From positions 1-40,115 of the forward strand of contig DWYT01000055.1 of NCBI GenBank assembly GCA_019118545.1: a DNA stretch of 40,115 bases, written 5' to 3'. This document shows positions 18,400 to 27,714 of this stretch, piece after piece (the first letter of the stretch is position 1; the number at the start of each line of letters is the position of its first letter). The notes beneath the pieces are model-generated. The model was not told where the DNA came from. It made no database searches and saw only the letters and a program-made list of their open reading frames with translations. A program made the translations under genes and the position numbers. Source of the stretch: Candidatus Mediterraneibacter merdavium. Lineage in GTDB: Bacteria; Bacillota; Clostridia; Lachnospirales; Lachnospiraceae.

Positions 18400-21150
18400 C
18401 TACTGTCCTTCACCCCGGCCATCCGCTGAGGCCACTGTTATCGTATGCTCTCCTTCTGAGCACACTGCGTCCCACAGCCGCGTTCCCTCGGTTAACTCCT
18501 GCTCCCTGTACCCGTTTCCGTCGTTATAAGACAGATATACACAGAACCTAAGCATACGGATCCTGTCTGATGTACTTCGTAAAAGCTCTCCCAGCTCTCT
18601 GATCTTGGGCAGACGTCCGATGCGGCGCGTTCTTTTCTGCTGTTCTGAAAAATACCGCGCAAGAGCGGACCGCAGTTCCTCTCTTACTCTGATCTCACTG
18701 CCGGGCAAGACAGTGACCCACACTGATACAGAGACTGTCACCGGTAGAATGCCTCTCACCTCTGCTTTGTGAAAGACGCCCGCCTCGGGCAGAATACCGG
18801 ACAGACAGGCGCCGAGGCTTTCCGTCAGTTCTGAAATCTCCTGTCCTGATGCAGTCCTGACCGCCACGGCGAGACTGCCCTTGTCATCACACCGCACCGC
18901 CGCCTCTGCCACCTCCGGCGAAAACTCCTCCGCCATCCTCCTGATATCCTGCTCCGTCACCATATGCCCTGCGGTACACATCCGGTTCTTTCCCTGCTCC
19001 AGCCTTCTTCCCTCTGCCGCGCAGCCTGTGCCGCCACATCCGCCCACAGGAGAATACACCCTCTTTATATGCCTGACCTCTCCTGTAGGTTCTAACCTTG
19101 TCCCTGCCTTTATATTGCCGCGTTCTCCGTCACAGCATAGCGTCCTGAGTTTCCATGACGCGCCCGCCATATTGCCCGGCAGAGCCGCATGTTTTCCGTC
19201 TCCGAAGCAGAGTTCCCCGCTCTCCCGGTCAAGGACATAATATCTGCCTCCCCGCCCTCGCGCGTCTGTGTCTGTGACTCTCGTTTGCGGAAGCGTCTCA
19301 AAGGCTGCGCACTCCTCCCACAAGACATGGCACCTTGTGATCTGTCCGTTATCCTCCCTCTCCGTCTGTACGCGTCCGGGGTGTTTTTTCTCAAGAGCAT
19401 GTATCTCCTCCTTTGTCAGAAGCGCACTTTCCTCTACCCATACTTCCGCGCTCACGATATGTCTGCCCGGTATTTTCACCCTCATTTTGGGGCGCACCTG
19501 CTCCCGGGTATACTCCTTCCACCCTGAGGCGGTAAGGTTGACAGCCTTCACGGCATTTACGGCCACGTCTGACAGCACAGGAAAACATGCCTCTCCCGGT
19601 TTTTCATCCGTAAGGCCGAGCCAGAAGCATTTTTTCCCTGCTATTTCTGACACGGCGGCGTCGCCGGGGACGGTAAAGCTTATCAGTCCGCTCCGCTTAA
19701 GTCCGTCCGTAGAATCCTCCGCCATATTGCCATTCATCTCAAGGCTTTTCATCCCCTCCTCAGAAGAATAAAAGAATTTCAGCTTTCTTGCGCGGCTGTT
19801 CCCCGGCGTATCCACCGTCAGATACAGTCCGGCCTGCCCCGGCGGGAACGCCCTGTCAAAGCCAAAGAAAACGGATTCCCCCTGCCACGGGAAGTCCCCG
19901 GACAGCGTCTCCCCATACGCGACGGGCATGACCCTTCCTCCCGCGCGTCTGTATACCCTCTGCGGCCTGATTCCTTCTCTTCCGTATGAATAGAAAAAAC
20001 GCGGCTTTGACATGACCGGATAATGATGAATCCCCTCCGGCATATAGGCATGGCGGGCGCGCACAATGCACAGCCTTATGCACCGCAGCTCTCTTCCCGC
20101 CACCATCTGCGGTGCCCAGTCATTTGGACACCGGAAGCGCCAGATGTACCTCTTTTTCTCTCCCTTGCGGACTATGTCTGAAAAGATATCCTCTCCCTCC
20201 AACGGGAGCTGCCTGTACCCTTTTCCGTTAAAATAGGTGATATCCACCTGCTCGGGAAATACTTCGTACCGCTTGGCCGCTCTGTCCTTCCGGCGCCTCA
20301 CAACAGGCTTAAGCTCGGCCTGCGGCTCCTTTTCCGCATAGTCTTTTATCCGCCATTCCAGCTCAAAGCTGCATGTGATCTGTGCCCCCGCTTTTGCAAA
20401 CACCTGATCGTGCCCGATATAACACTCTTTGTACGGCAATATTTCCTGTCCGAACAGTTCCGCCTGTTCGATATCTGTCTCAAGCTCTCCGCTGCAGACC
20501 AGCTCAGGTGCTGCCCAGCCAAACGCGCGGACGTGTGCTCCCGCCAGAGTGAAAACCGACTGCCGCTCCCTGTTTTTCTCCATGTACTTGTGCAGACCTT
20601 GAAACAGGAACCGCCCCTTTGGGAGCAGAGGATGTTCAATACCGATCTCCTCCAGATAAACATTTTCCCCTGATGTGTCAAAGAGACGCGCCTGTCCTTC
20701 ACGCAGATTTTCTATCTGCGATATGACCTTCCTCTCCTTCGCACTGACAGTAAACAACTCGCTTAAGTCCGCCGTACTTGCAGCTATATCATGCTCTGTC
20801 TCAAACACGACCGGGGCCTCTCCCCCGATATCCGCCGCAAAGCGGGCGCCCTTGGGAATTTCCACCCCCTGTTCAGCCATGCGGTCTGTCTCAAAGGCAA
20901 GGATCGTATGTGCCGGAGACGGCGGCAGGGGCGGAAGTCCCAGCATGGTGATAAGCTCCCCGTGGCAGCGCTCCTGAATATCTTCCGTATACCGCTTCAG
21001 TTCTTCCATCTGCTCCGCAAAGAGAGAGGCAATTGCCGTTCCGGCATCAGACTCAGACTGGAGCGGTCTCCACTCCGGCAGATATTCCTCTGCAGTCTTG
21101 AGAACTTTTTCCAGAATGTTTTCTTCCTTGCTATATAAGGAACCTGACAT
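18400..21150 (-). CDS. Baseplate J-like protein (Afp11-like)
   Basis: EYLPEWRPLQSESDAGTAIASLFAEQMEELKRYTEDI...LCFGDGKHAALPGNMAGASWKLRTLCCDGERGNIKAGT...VSVSVWVTVLPGSEIRVREELRSALARYF. Confidence 0.85.
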   Translation of the reverse strand: MSGSLYSKEENILEKVLKTAEEYLPEWRPLQSESDAGTAIASLFAEQMEELKRYTEDIQERCHGELITMLGLPPLPPSPAHTILAFETDRMAEQGVEIPKGARFAADIGGEAPVVFETEHDIAASTADLSELFTVSAKERKVISQIENLREGQARLFDTSGENVYLEEIGIEHPLLPKGRFLFQGLHKYMEKNRERQSVFTLAGAHVRAFGWAAPELVCSGELETDIEQAELFGQEILPYKECYIGHDQVFAKAGAQITCSFELEWRIKDYAEKEPQAELKPVVRRRKDRAAKRYEVFPEQVDITYFNGKGYRQLPLEGEDIFSDIVRKGEKKRYIWRFRCPNDWAPQMVAGRELRCIRLCIVRARHAYMPEGIHHYPVMSKPRFFYSYGREGIRPQRVYRRAGGRVMPVAYGETLSGDFPWQGESVFFGFDRAFPPGQAGLYLTVDTPGNSRARKLKFFYSSEEGMKSLEMNGNMAEDSTDGLKRSGLISFTVPGDAAVSEIAGKKCFWLGLTDEKPGEACFPVLSDVAVNAVKAVNLTASGWKEYTREQVRPKMRVKIPGRHIVSAEVWVEESALLTKEEIHALEKKHPGRVQTEREDNGQITRCHVLWEECAAFETLPQTRVTDTDARGRGGRYYVLDRESGELCFGDGKHAALPGNMAGASWKLRTLCCDGERGNIKAGTRLEPTGEVRHIKRVYSPVGGCGGTGCAAEGRRLEQGKNRMCTAGHMVTEQDIRRMAEEFSPEVAEAAVRCDDKGSLAVAVRTASGQEISELTESLGACLSGILPEAGVFHKAEVRGILPVTVSVSVWVTVLPGSEIRVREELRSALARYFSEQQKRTRRIGRLPKIRELGELLRSTSDRIRMLRFCVYLSYNDGNGYREQELTEGTRLWDAVCSEGEHTITVASADGRGEGQ

Positions 21151-21496
21151 CGTCCTTCTCCCCTCCCTTCACGGTATATTGAAGATACACCTCCATCCGG
21201 TCGCTGTCTTTCTCTCTCTGGATACGAGCCTGCGCTGCCTGTACACGGGGTTCCTGCGAGAGCACCGCCTGCGCAAGACTGCGCTCCATCATACGCAGCT
21301 CTGTCACAGACGGCTCGGTGAAGGTCCACGACTGGATAGTGCTGCCAAACTCCGGTCTTGTGAATCGCTCTGACTTCTGGGTCATAACGATCACATAGAT
21401 GGATTCTTTTATATTCTGTATTCCCTCTGACATAACGAACCTGCCGTTTGCAAGATTAATTTCCAGAGGAAACTTCATGCCTCTTATGCCGTCCAT
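21131..21496 (-). CDS. gp25/baseplate W-like protein (Afp9-like)
   Basis: NIKESIYVIVMTQKSERFTRPEFGSTIQSWTFTEPSVTELRMMERSLAQAVLSQEPRVQAAQARI. Confidence 0.9.
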   Translation of the reverse strand: MDGIRGMKFPLEINLANGRFVMSEGIQNIKESIYVIVMTQKSERFTRPEFGSTIQSWTFTEPSVTELRMMERSLAQAVLSQEPRVQAAQARIQREKDSDRMEVYLQYTVKGGEKDDVRFLI

Positions 21497-21525
21497 CTCT
21501 CTTCCCTCTCCCGAATGTATTTCTC

Positions 21526-22329
21526 CTATCCCAGTTTTACCGGACTGCCCGAAAGCGACGCCATACCGCTGCTTGAGAGCTTTATGGCAGAGGTTCCTTC
21601 CGCGCTCATCTGCTGTCCTGAGAGCTTTGCCGTGCCGTCCGTTGTAAACTCATAAGACCTGCCGGCCCTGATCTGCACTTTATCCGCCTCCACTGCCACT
21701 GTCCCGGTCTCGCCGTTCAAGGTAATGCTCACAGAATCCCCCACCGACAAGGTCAGCTTTTTCTCCGCCGACATCTTCATCCCGCCGTCACCGAAGTTTA
21801 GTTCCACACTGCACCCGGAAGCTTTGTCCGCAATAGATATCTTCTTCTCCTCATTGCTGAGTATGATCCGGCATGTATCCCCGGAGGTGGATATACTGAT
21901 GCTGTCCTTTTCTGAGCCGTCCTTATGATCTGTAAAGACCACACTGTTTCCGTTTTTTGTTACGATCTGCTTGATCTGGTTATCCTCATCCGCTGTTTCC
22001 AGCACTGTCTTATCCTCGTCCCGGGGCAGCGAGCCTATGATATAGGGCCTTTTTATACTGCCCTGCTCAAATGCCAGAAGAACCTGATCGTCCTTTTCCG
22101 GCAGGAAGCGGCATCCCCACTCTTTTCCTCCATAGGGAACTGCCACCTTCGCCCAGTCCAGTATATTAGCCGCCTCGTCCCGCAGGGGTATCTTCACCTT
22201 AAGTCTGCCGGGCATATCCTTATTATAATTCTCCGTCACGATGCCGACCGCCACGCCGTTCATCCTGTTATCCCCCGGCCGCGCAGTCCTCTCTTTTGGT
22301 TCAGTATCCATCAAGCTTAAAATTTCCAT
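21526..22329 (-). CDS. gp5/VgrG-type spike / baseplate assembly protein V
   Basis: AVGIVTENYNKDMPGRLKVKIPLRDEAANILDWAKVAVPYGGKEWGCRFLPEKDDQVLLAFEQGSIKRPYIIGSL; C-terminal repetitive beta-helix-like region. Confidence 0.9.
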   Translation of the reverse strand: MEILSLMDTEPKERTARPGDNRMNGVAVGIVTENYNKDMPGRLKVKIPLRDEAANILDWAKVAVPYGGKEWGCRFLPEKDDQVLLAFEQGSIKRPYIIGSLPRDEDKTVLETADEDNQIKQIVTKNGNSVVFTDHKDGSEKDSISISTSGDTCRIILSNEEKKISIADKASGCSVELNFGDGGMKMSAEKKLTLSVGDSVSITLNGETGTVAVEADKVQIRAGRSYEFTTDGTAKLSGQQMSAEGTSAIKLSSSGMASLSGSPVKLG

Positions 22330-22350
22330 ATGCTCCTTCCGCCTCTGCCG

Positions 22351-23478
22351 TTATAGAACCGACGCCGCATATCCTTCCAGTCTGGTGATATACCCCTCTT
22401 CCCCGGACAGGATATGACTTGCCGCTGTCACGTAATATTGGTTATCCGCCCCTTTCCCATATCCCGAGATAATGACAAAATTCCCCGGCAAAAGGACAGG
22501 CAGTCCGATACAGTCGCATTGAAGGGTGCCGAACCGCCACTCCTGCCGGTCCGCCAATGCTTCCGCCAGTTCCCCGGCCTCCTCCTTCGAACGTATGGCA
22601 GCGTCCGTGTACACCTGCTTTGCGCTGCCCGTGACCGTATCCGCAAGCGCACCGTAGGAGAGTTTTTTTCGGGAACTTCTTTTCGCTGAGAACGGCTCCC
22701 CTTTTCCGTCGTCCATCCCACGCACTTCAACCTCTTTTGCCAAGCCTCTGATATCATAGGAGATGTCGGCTGAGATCACGCCTCTTCCGGGGCCTAATTC
22801 AAGAAGCTCCTTAGCTCCTTCTCTGGCTTTTCTGAATACGAGTGTCCCTGTCTCTGCAAAAAATTCATAGCCAAACCGTTTTGCCGCTCCCGCGATAAAT
22901 GTAAAATCACTTTCAGAAACCTGTTCTAAATGTACTTCTTCCTTGTTTTCCTTCTTGTCCGGAGTGTCTGTCACCTGTATGCGCTCCGCCGCGCCTTTTT
23001 TGAAAAGCTCTCTGTAGCCTTCCCCGTTTACAAGCTCTTTCACAGCCTCCCCGTATGTTCCCGCGCGAAGCTGGCGGCTGTATCTGCCGGACATGAGCGC
23101 CCCTTTTGCATCCACCGCCGTCACCTCCGCGCACGGGATGTCTTCCTCCTCAGCTTCGAAGCGCACTCTCGCGATAAACCCCCGGAATACTTCTGTCAGG
23201 TTTTCCCCGTACCCGATCTCCAGCGAAACATAAGAACCCAGAAGAATATATGGTTTCATTTCCTCGAACAGATAAGACCCGTCCTTCTCATCCACACAGC
23301 CATAGATGCGCCACACCGCCTGAGACGCCTCACAGCCGGAAGTCAGCTCAATCCGTGCTTCTCCGATCACGAACTGGGGCGCATGTTCCGACATGTCCCT
23401 CCCCTCGACCGTTACCTTCAAGGCGGGATGCTCAAAGCTTGCATATGTATTTTTCAGGCTTTCGTAGTTGTACTCCAT
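22351..23478 (-). CDS. gpD/gp27-like hub protein (phage late control D family, Afp8 N-terminal-like)
   Basis: Start MEYNYESLKNTYASFEHPALKVTVEG; GSYVSLEIGYGENLTEVFRGFIARV...SESDFTFIAGAAKRFGYEFFAETGTLVFRKA; adjacent to the spike gene. Confidence 0.8.
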   Translation of the reverse strand: MEYNYESLKNTYASFEHPALKVTVEGRDMSEHAPQFVIGEARIELTSGCEASQAVWRIYGCVDEKDGSYLFEEMKPYILLGSYVSLEIGYGENLTEVFRGFIARVRFEAEEEDIPCAEVTAVDAKGALMSGRYSRQLRAGTYGEAVKELVNGEGYRELFKKGAAERIQVTDTPDKKENKEEVHLEQVSESDFTFIAGAAKRFGYEFFAETGTLVFRKAREGAKELLELGPGRGVISADISYDIRGLAKEVEVRGMDDGKGEPFSAKRSSRKKLSYGALADTVTGSAKQVYTDAAIRSKEEAGELAEALADRQEWRFGTLQCDCIGLPVLLPGNFVIISGYGKGADNQYYVTAASHILSGEEGYITRLEGYAASVL

Positions 23479-23537
23479 CTTAAGTCCTCCGATGCCGCAT
23501 GGTTTTATGGTGTAACGACTGCTGTTTTCAAAGACTC

Positions 23538-24587
23538 TCACGCGAACATCAGCCTGAGTGTCATGCTCACCTTTGCGCGTATGGGGTTCCCGAAGGGATC
23601 AAACATCGTGCAGCTTCCGCTCATACTTTCCACTCTGCCCGGAAAACAGAAGTCTCCCCACGCAAACAAAACCTGTCTCTTCCTCTCGGATGAAAGCATT
23701 CCCAAAAAACCTAATACGGTTTTCTGCGTTTCCTCCCCTTCCAGCAAAAGTTCTACGGAAAAGGTCTGTTCTCCCGGAAAGACGGACTGGCTCAGTGATT
23801 CGGCAGTGTTTTTGTCCGCTCCGTTCTCGAACTCTCTGCGCGTTGATTCCGCCCGCACGGAGAAAGAGGCCGGATTATACTGTACTTCAAATAATTCCAT
23901 CCCGTCTGCCATACTGAGCGTACCGCCGCCTCTAAGCGCTGCCGCGGCATTCACTAAAATATCCGTAGTCTCCTTTTCCTCTCTGTCCTTTACAACCGCA
24001 AGGAGCGCTTTTCCCGCGCTGCTTCTTTGTCCCTTGCCCGGACTTTTGAAAAGGCTGTCGTAATGCGTTCCCATCAGTTCCTTCACTTTTTGCTTATCAT
24101 TCAGATAGATGGTCAGCTCCACATTTGCCCGGAGTATTTTTCCCTCAGGACTGAACATCGTATACTCCGCGCTGAGTCCTTCAAGTATTCCCGGAAATAC
24201 GAACTCTCCCCACAGGAAAGCCGCTTTCGTATCCCCGCAGTTTTTTTCCGCCTCCGCGAACAGCTCCCGGACCTTCCCCTGTACATCGCATGTGCTGCCC
24301 TCCCACTCTTCTATTCCCGCGTCAAAGACCAGCTTTATGTTCATGCGGATTCCCGGCACAGTTTCCCATGTACACGCAGAGGTTTTCTTCCCTGACTGGA
24401 AATCCTTTTTCTTCTTTTTGCCCGTCTGCCCGGCACTGAAAGAAAGCTCCGCGGGGTTGAACTGTACCTGAAACGTACCGGCGTTCTCTCCTTCACCGAA
24501 CTGCAGGTACGCTTTCGCGGGCGCAGTGCCTGTCTGCCCTGTTCCTTGCAGCAGCGCCGCGTATCTGTTTCCTGTGTATGCTGCCAT
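23538..24587 (-). CDS. CIS tube-spike adaptor (Afp7 CIS_tube domain), two tandem copies
   Basis: Copy 1 QVQFNPAELSFSA...AAFLWGEFVFPGILEGLSAEYTMFSPEGKILRANVELTIYL; copy 2 EVQYNPASFSVRA...QVLFAWGDFCFPGRVESMSGSCTMFDPFGNPIRAKVSMTLRL. Confidence 0.85.
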   Translation of the reverse strand: MAAYTGNRYAALLQGTGQTGTAPAKAYLQFGEGENAGTFQVQFNPAELSFSAGQTGKKKKKDFQSGKKTSACTWETVPGIRMNIKLVFDAGIEEWEGSTCDVQGKVRELFAEAEKNCGDTKAAFLWGEFVFPGILEGLSAEYTMFSPEGKILRANVELTIYLNDKQKVKELMGTHYDSLFKSPGKGQRSSAGKALLAVVKDREEKETTDILVNAAAALRGGGTLSMADGMELFEVQYNPASFSVRAESTRREFENGADKNTAESLSQSVFPGEQTFSVELLLEGEETQKTVLGFLGMLSSERKRQVLFAWGDFCFPGRVESMSGSCTMFDPFGNPIRAKVSMTLRLMFA

Positions 24588-24593
24588 CTCTGC

Positions 24594-26171
24594 CTACATC
24601 CCCCATCTTTTCCTCTCGTCGAGCAGCCTTTTCCCCAGCCTTGTGTACACCTTGTCAGTCAGGGTTCCCATCTGTTCCCTTATGTTGTTCCTGATCATGC
24701 GGCTTAGCTCCATGCTGTCCCCATTGTCAAGCTGACGGCGGATCTCCCTGCGGTCTGAAAACCCCTGTTCCCTCAGCACTGCCCCTTGGGTAAGCCATCT
24801 TTCCTCCGCGCTTTCGTCCTGTGCCGGAAAACGGTCTCCCGCTGCTTCGTTTCTTATATGCACGGTGCGCACAGGCTCCCATATCCACTGCTCCTGTCCC
24901 GCCACATGCCGGATGTCTGCCTGCGATAAATACCCTCTGATCTCCTTCTCGATCTTCGAGACTGCCCTCACTGTCGCCATGCCCTGTTCGTCCAGCGCGC
25001 GATCCAGTTCTTTCTTCTGTCCCTTCAGAAGGCCTTCCAGAATATGCCGCGTCTGTTTCAGCCTGTAAAATTCGCTCTCGTTTTCCTTCTTTGCCTCCAC
25101 GTCGTAAATTCTGCGCAGTATTCTTATCTCCGAGGCAAATCCGGATTCCAGTGTCTCCATAAGAAGCTTCTGGTTTTCCATATCCGCCGTGAGTACATTT
25201 CTGTGATATCGGAAAAAACGCTCCATTGTCATCCTCATGCCATGCTCCGCCGCGTTTCTGATATCGATGTGTCTTATCCCGCCCCTGCCTTGGCGCAGTG
25301 CGCCGTACAGCGCGGTATCTCTTACCATATTGAAAAGAACCGCGCTCAAAAGACCGGATTTAAGCTGCTTTTCCTCTATGCTTTCCCCCAAGCTGCGGGG
25401 ATGCTCATACGGATTAAACATCATCGCCGCGCCGCCGTTCTCCAGCAGGAAGCCGTTCCTCTCCAGCCTTTGCACAGACAGACCGTGCTCAATGCAGCAC
25501 TGCTCTATCATCGGGAAAAAGTGTTCCGGGACCTGCCCCTGTACAAAGGCAGTGTGAAATCCAAACTCCCGGTACAGCCTCCCCGCCTCGGCGCCGCCAA
25601 GCCGTTTGGCCACTTCCTCATACAGCGTTTTCCGTCTCAGCGCCCGCCCGGCTTTGAAGCTTTCTGCATCCTCTTTCTCCATATCGGATTTCCGCTTCCA
25701 GAAGCGCCGCTTCTTTTTAGCAAGCCTTTTCCTTACGGCCTGTTCTGCCTGTTCTTCTGTCTGCGCGAGAACCGCGAGCCTTCTCTTCTGTATTTCCAGT
25801 CCGGAAGCGCGCACTGCCATGCGGATAAATTCTTCTGCGTTTCTGATTCCCATTTTCCTGAGCGCCGCCTCCACGAACACCTTGTCCTGATAGACCCCGC
25901 CGTTTTGCACAAGATTCTTCATTCTGTTTACAATCTGATTGACGACACCGATCTCCACCTGCTGGCTGATGTGGAAGCTCTGTGTCAGGCCGCCCGCCCT
26001 GTATCCGTCCGGATCCGGCCTGCCTCCGGCTAATGTGTGGAGCATGGTTTCGGGAGAGAGCTTCATCTGTATGAGTCCGTAATTTGACAGAAGCCTTTCT
26101 GCAAACGCCTCCGAATCCTGCAATATCCCCATATCCCGCTCCGCTCCCGCGATCTGTCTCAGTGTTATCAC
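24594..26171 (-). CDS. 525-aa mostly helical protein of unknown function, in tape-measure position
   Basis: Long helix-forming and charged segments, no TM; lies between the second tube gene and the Afp7-like gene. Confidence 0.45.
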   Translation of the reverse strand: MITLRQIAGAERDMGILQDSEAFAERLLSNYGLIQMKLSPETMLHTLAGGRPDPDGYRAGGLTQSFHISQQVEIGVVNQIVNRMKNLVQNGGVYQDKVFVEAALRKMGIRNAEEFIRMAVRASGLEIQKRRLAVLAQTEEQAEQAVRKRLAKKKRRFWKRKSDMEKEDAESFKAGRALRRKTLYEEVAKRLGGAEAGRLYREFGFHTAFVQGQVPEHFFPMIEQCCIEHGLSVQRLERNGFLLENGGAAMMFNPYEHPRSLGESIEEKQLKSGLLSAVLFNMVRDTALYGALRQGRGGIRHIDIRNAAEHGMRMTMERFFRYHRNVLTADMENQKLLMETLESGFASEIRILRRIYDVEAKKENESEFYRLKQTRHILEGLLKGQKKELDRALDEQGMATVRAVSKIEKEIRGYLSQADIRHVAGQEQWIWEPVRTVHIRNEAAGDRFPAQDESAEERWLTQGAVLREQGFSDRREIRRQLDNGDSMELSRMIRNNIREQMGTLTDKVYTRLGKRLLDERKRWGM

Positions 26172-26185
26172 GTTTCGTCTCCTCT

Positions 26186-26617
26186 CTATGGAAGGGTCAC
26201 TGTAAGCCGCTCACATATGATGGTGACTGTCTCTGTAAGCAGTCCCGACTTCTCCGCCTCCAACTCGGAATAATGCTTTCCGGTCACGATACAGCCGCTG
26301 AAAGTAAACTGCGCCACCGGATTTTTAAAGTCCCCCTGCACACCGCTTACCATCAGCACCATATCCTGCTTAAGGGCGGTTCCCACATTGAAAAGCTCCT
26401 CACTGCCGTCCTCACCTGCGGTTCTGTACCGTTCCATCTGGAAAGTGACAGGCTTGGAGGACGGCTTGCGCCTGATATGTACATAGTCGTTGACCCCGCC
26501 CTCCTGTATGGTCTCATACTCTGTTTCGTGCTCAAATGCGCGCACACTCCTGCAGGCGGTCTCCCTGCCCTCCACCAGCAGGACAAAATTCATATTGGGA
26601 TACGCCTTATTCATCAT
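26186..26617 (-). CDS. Second tube protein (gp19-like)
   Basis: YPNMNFVLLVEGRETACRSVRAFEHETEYETIQEGGVNDYVHIRRKPSSKPVTFQMERY...GCIVTGKHYSELEAEKSGLLTETVTIICERLTV. Confidence 0.8.
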   Translation of the reverse strand: MMNKAYPNMNFVLLVEGRETACRSVRAFEHETEYETIQEGGVNDYVHIRRKPSSKPVTFQMERYRTAGEDGSEELFNVGTALKQDMVLMVSGVQGDFKNPVAQFTFSGCIVTGKHYSELEAEKSGLLTETVTIICERLTVTLP

Positions 26618-26811
26618 GTCCTCCCCAGTTCAAATATGTTTCTCTGCTTTTTCTGCGAGGGATTTCTCTGCCTGTTGATATCCGAAATCTGCGCGCACCA
26701 CGCCCGCCTGTCTCTGTGGGGCATCCCAAGGATCTCTTCTTTGCTCCAATGGAGATAATAGGCTACAAAGGCAGACTCCCGGTATATCTCTTCCTCCGGA
26801 TACAGGCTCAT
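26614..26811 (-). CDS. DUF6760-like small eCIS protein (possibly also made as -1 frameshift extension of the upstream gene)
   Basis: MSLYPEEEIYRESAFVAYYLHWSKEEILGMPHRDRRAWCAQISDINRQRN; ATGA overlap with the upstream stop. Confidence 0.7.
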   Translation of the reverse strand: MSLYPEEEIYRESAFVAYYLHWSKEEILGMPHRDRRAWCAQISDINRQRNPSQKKQRNIFELGRT

Positions 26812-27170
26812 CCCTCCCGTGTAAAATTTAGCGGGGCCTCGATCTCCTCCCCGCAGTGCGGGCACTTCATCCTCATGACCGGAGCCTCTATATCATTGAT
26901 CCGCTGGTACATATCCTGCAGAAACATAAGATCCGCTGTGTAGAGCCGCTCGATCAATGTCGCTGTGACCGAATCAATCCCGTCCAGCTCTGTGACCACC
27001 CTTGAGAGCAGAACGACCGTCAGGTAGGCCGGATTGTTCAGCACCCTCGGATCCCTCGCGGCCGTCAGCTCATCGCCCGCAGTGGCAAGCCTCATCTTTC
27101 CTTTTTTGTATACGCCGCCCCGCTCGTCCGTGTAACCCCGCGGAAGTTCAAAATCATAAACCGTTGTCAT
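26808..27170 (-). CDS. gpE-like tail assembly protein with CPHC motif
   Basis: YDFELPRGYTDERGGVYKKGKMRLATAGDELTAARDPRVLNNPAYLTVVLLSRVVTELDGI...MKCPHCGEEIEAPLNF; located directly after the tube gene. Confidence 0.75.
   Translation of the reverse strand: MTTVYDFELPRGYTDERGGVYKKGKMRLATAGDELTAARDPRVLNNPAYLTVVLLSRVVTELDGIDSVTATLIERLYTADLMFLQDMYQRINDIEAPVMRMKCPHCGEEIEAPLNFTREG
26823..26829 (-). promoter_or_regulatory. Putative -1 programmed ribosomal frameshift heptamer A_AAT_TTT
   Basis: In-frame CTA AAT TTT ACA CGG GAG GGA TGA; the -1 frame reads AAA TTT TAC ACG GGA GGG ATG AGC CTG TAT, i.e. straight into the DUF6760 ORF. Confidence 0.6.
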
Positions 27171-27188
27171 ACTTTATCCTCTTTCTGC

Positions 27189-27692
27189 CTACTGTCCTCC
27201 GGCCGCCCCGGGTATCTCAAGCTCCTCATAGGCGATCTCAACCGACTCCAGCGCCACCTCATTGGCCGTAGAGTTAAGGTCCGGCGCGGAATATTTTGTC
27301 ACCCATGCGTTTTTCAGCTTCCAGATACAGGAGCCTGATGTGGTCGTCTTTACTTCTGTGGGCGCCGCTGTGGTAATGTCTACAAGCTCAATGCTCACAT
27401 CCCGGATATTTTCATCCGCCTTGCGCGTCTCGCTGACGCATGCCGCGGCCCATTTCAGGAAAGCATTATCCAGCGTACAGCCATATTTCAGCGTAACGTT
27501 TCCATGCTTTACAAGTCCCGGTATCTTCATGGGAGCGAGACTGTTCGAATTACCCTGCCGGAATTCGATCACATCCACGCTCGCCTCCACTCCGCTCACT
27601 TCTGTAAATGCCGCTGTCGCATCCCCTGCCGTCACGATAAAATTCATTTTTGTAAGGGGCACGGACAACCCTGTTTGTAACGTTCTAGCCAT
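27189..27692 (-). CDS. Tail tube protein (Afp1/gp19-like)
   Basis: MARTLQTGLSVPLTKMNFIVTAGDATAAFTEVSGVEASVDVIEFRQGNSNSLAPMKIPGLVKHGNVTLKYG. Confidence 0.9.
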   Translation of the reverse strand: MARTLQTGLSVPLTKMNFIVTAGDATAAFTEVSGVEASVDVIEFRQGNSNSLAPMKIPGLVKHGNVTLKYGCTLDNAFLKWAAACVSETRKADENIRDVSIELVDITTAAPTEVKTTTSGSCIWKLKNAWVTKYSAPDLNSTANEVALESVEIAYEELEIPGAAGGQ

Positions 27693-27714
27693 AATCAATA
27701 TTCCTCACTTTCTT

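Noticed and set aside
22930-24063. 377-aa plus-strand ORF antisense to the hub and adaptor genes
   Set aside because: Composition is Ser/Pro/Arg/His-rich shadow translation of a well-supported minus-strand CDS; no domain or SD
25044-26033. 329-aa plus-strand ORF antisense to the 525-aa gene
   Set aside because: Shadow ORF opposite a coding gene in a tightly packed operon; no recognisable motif
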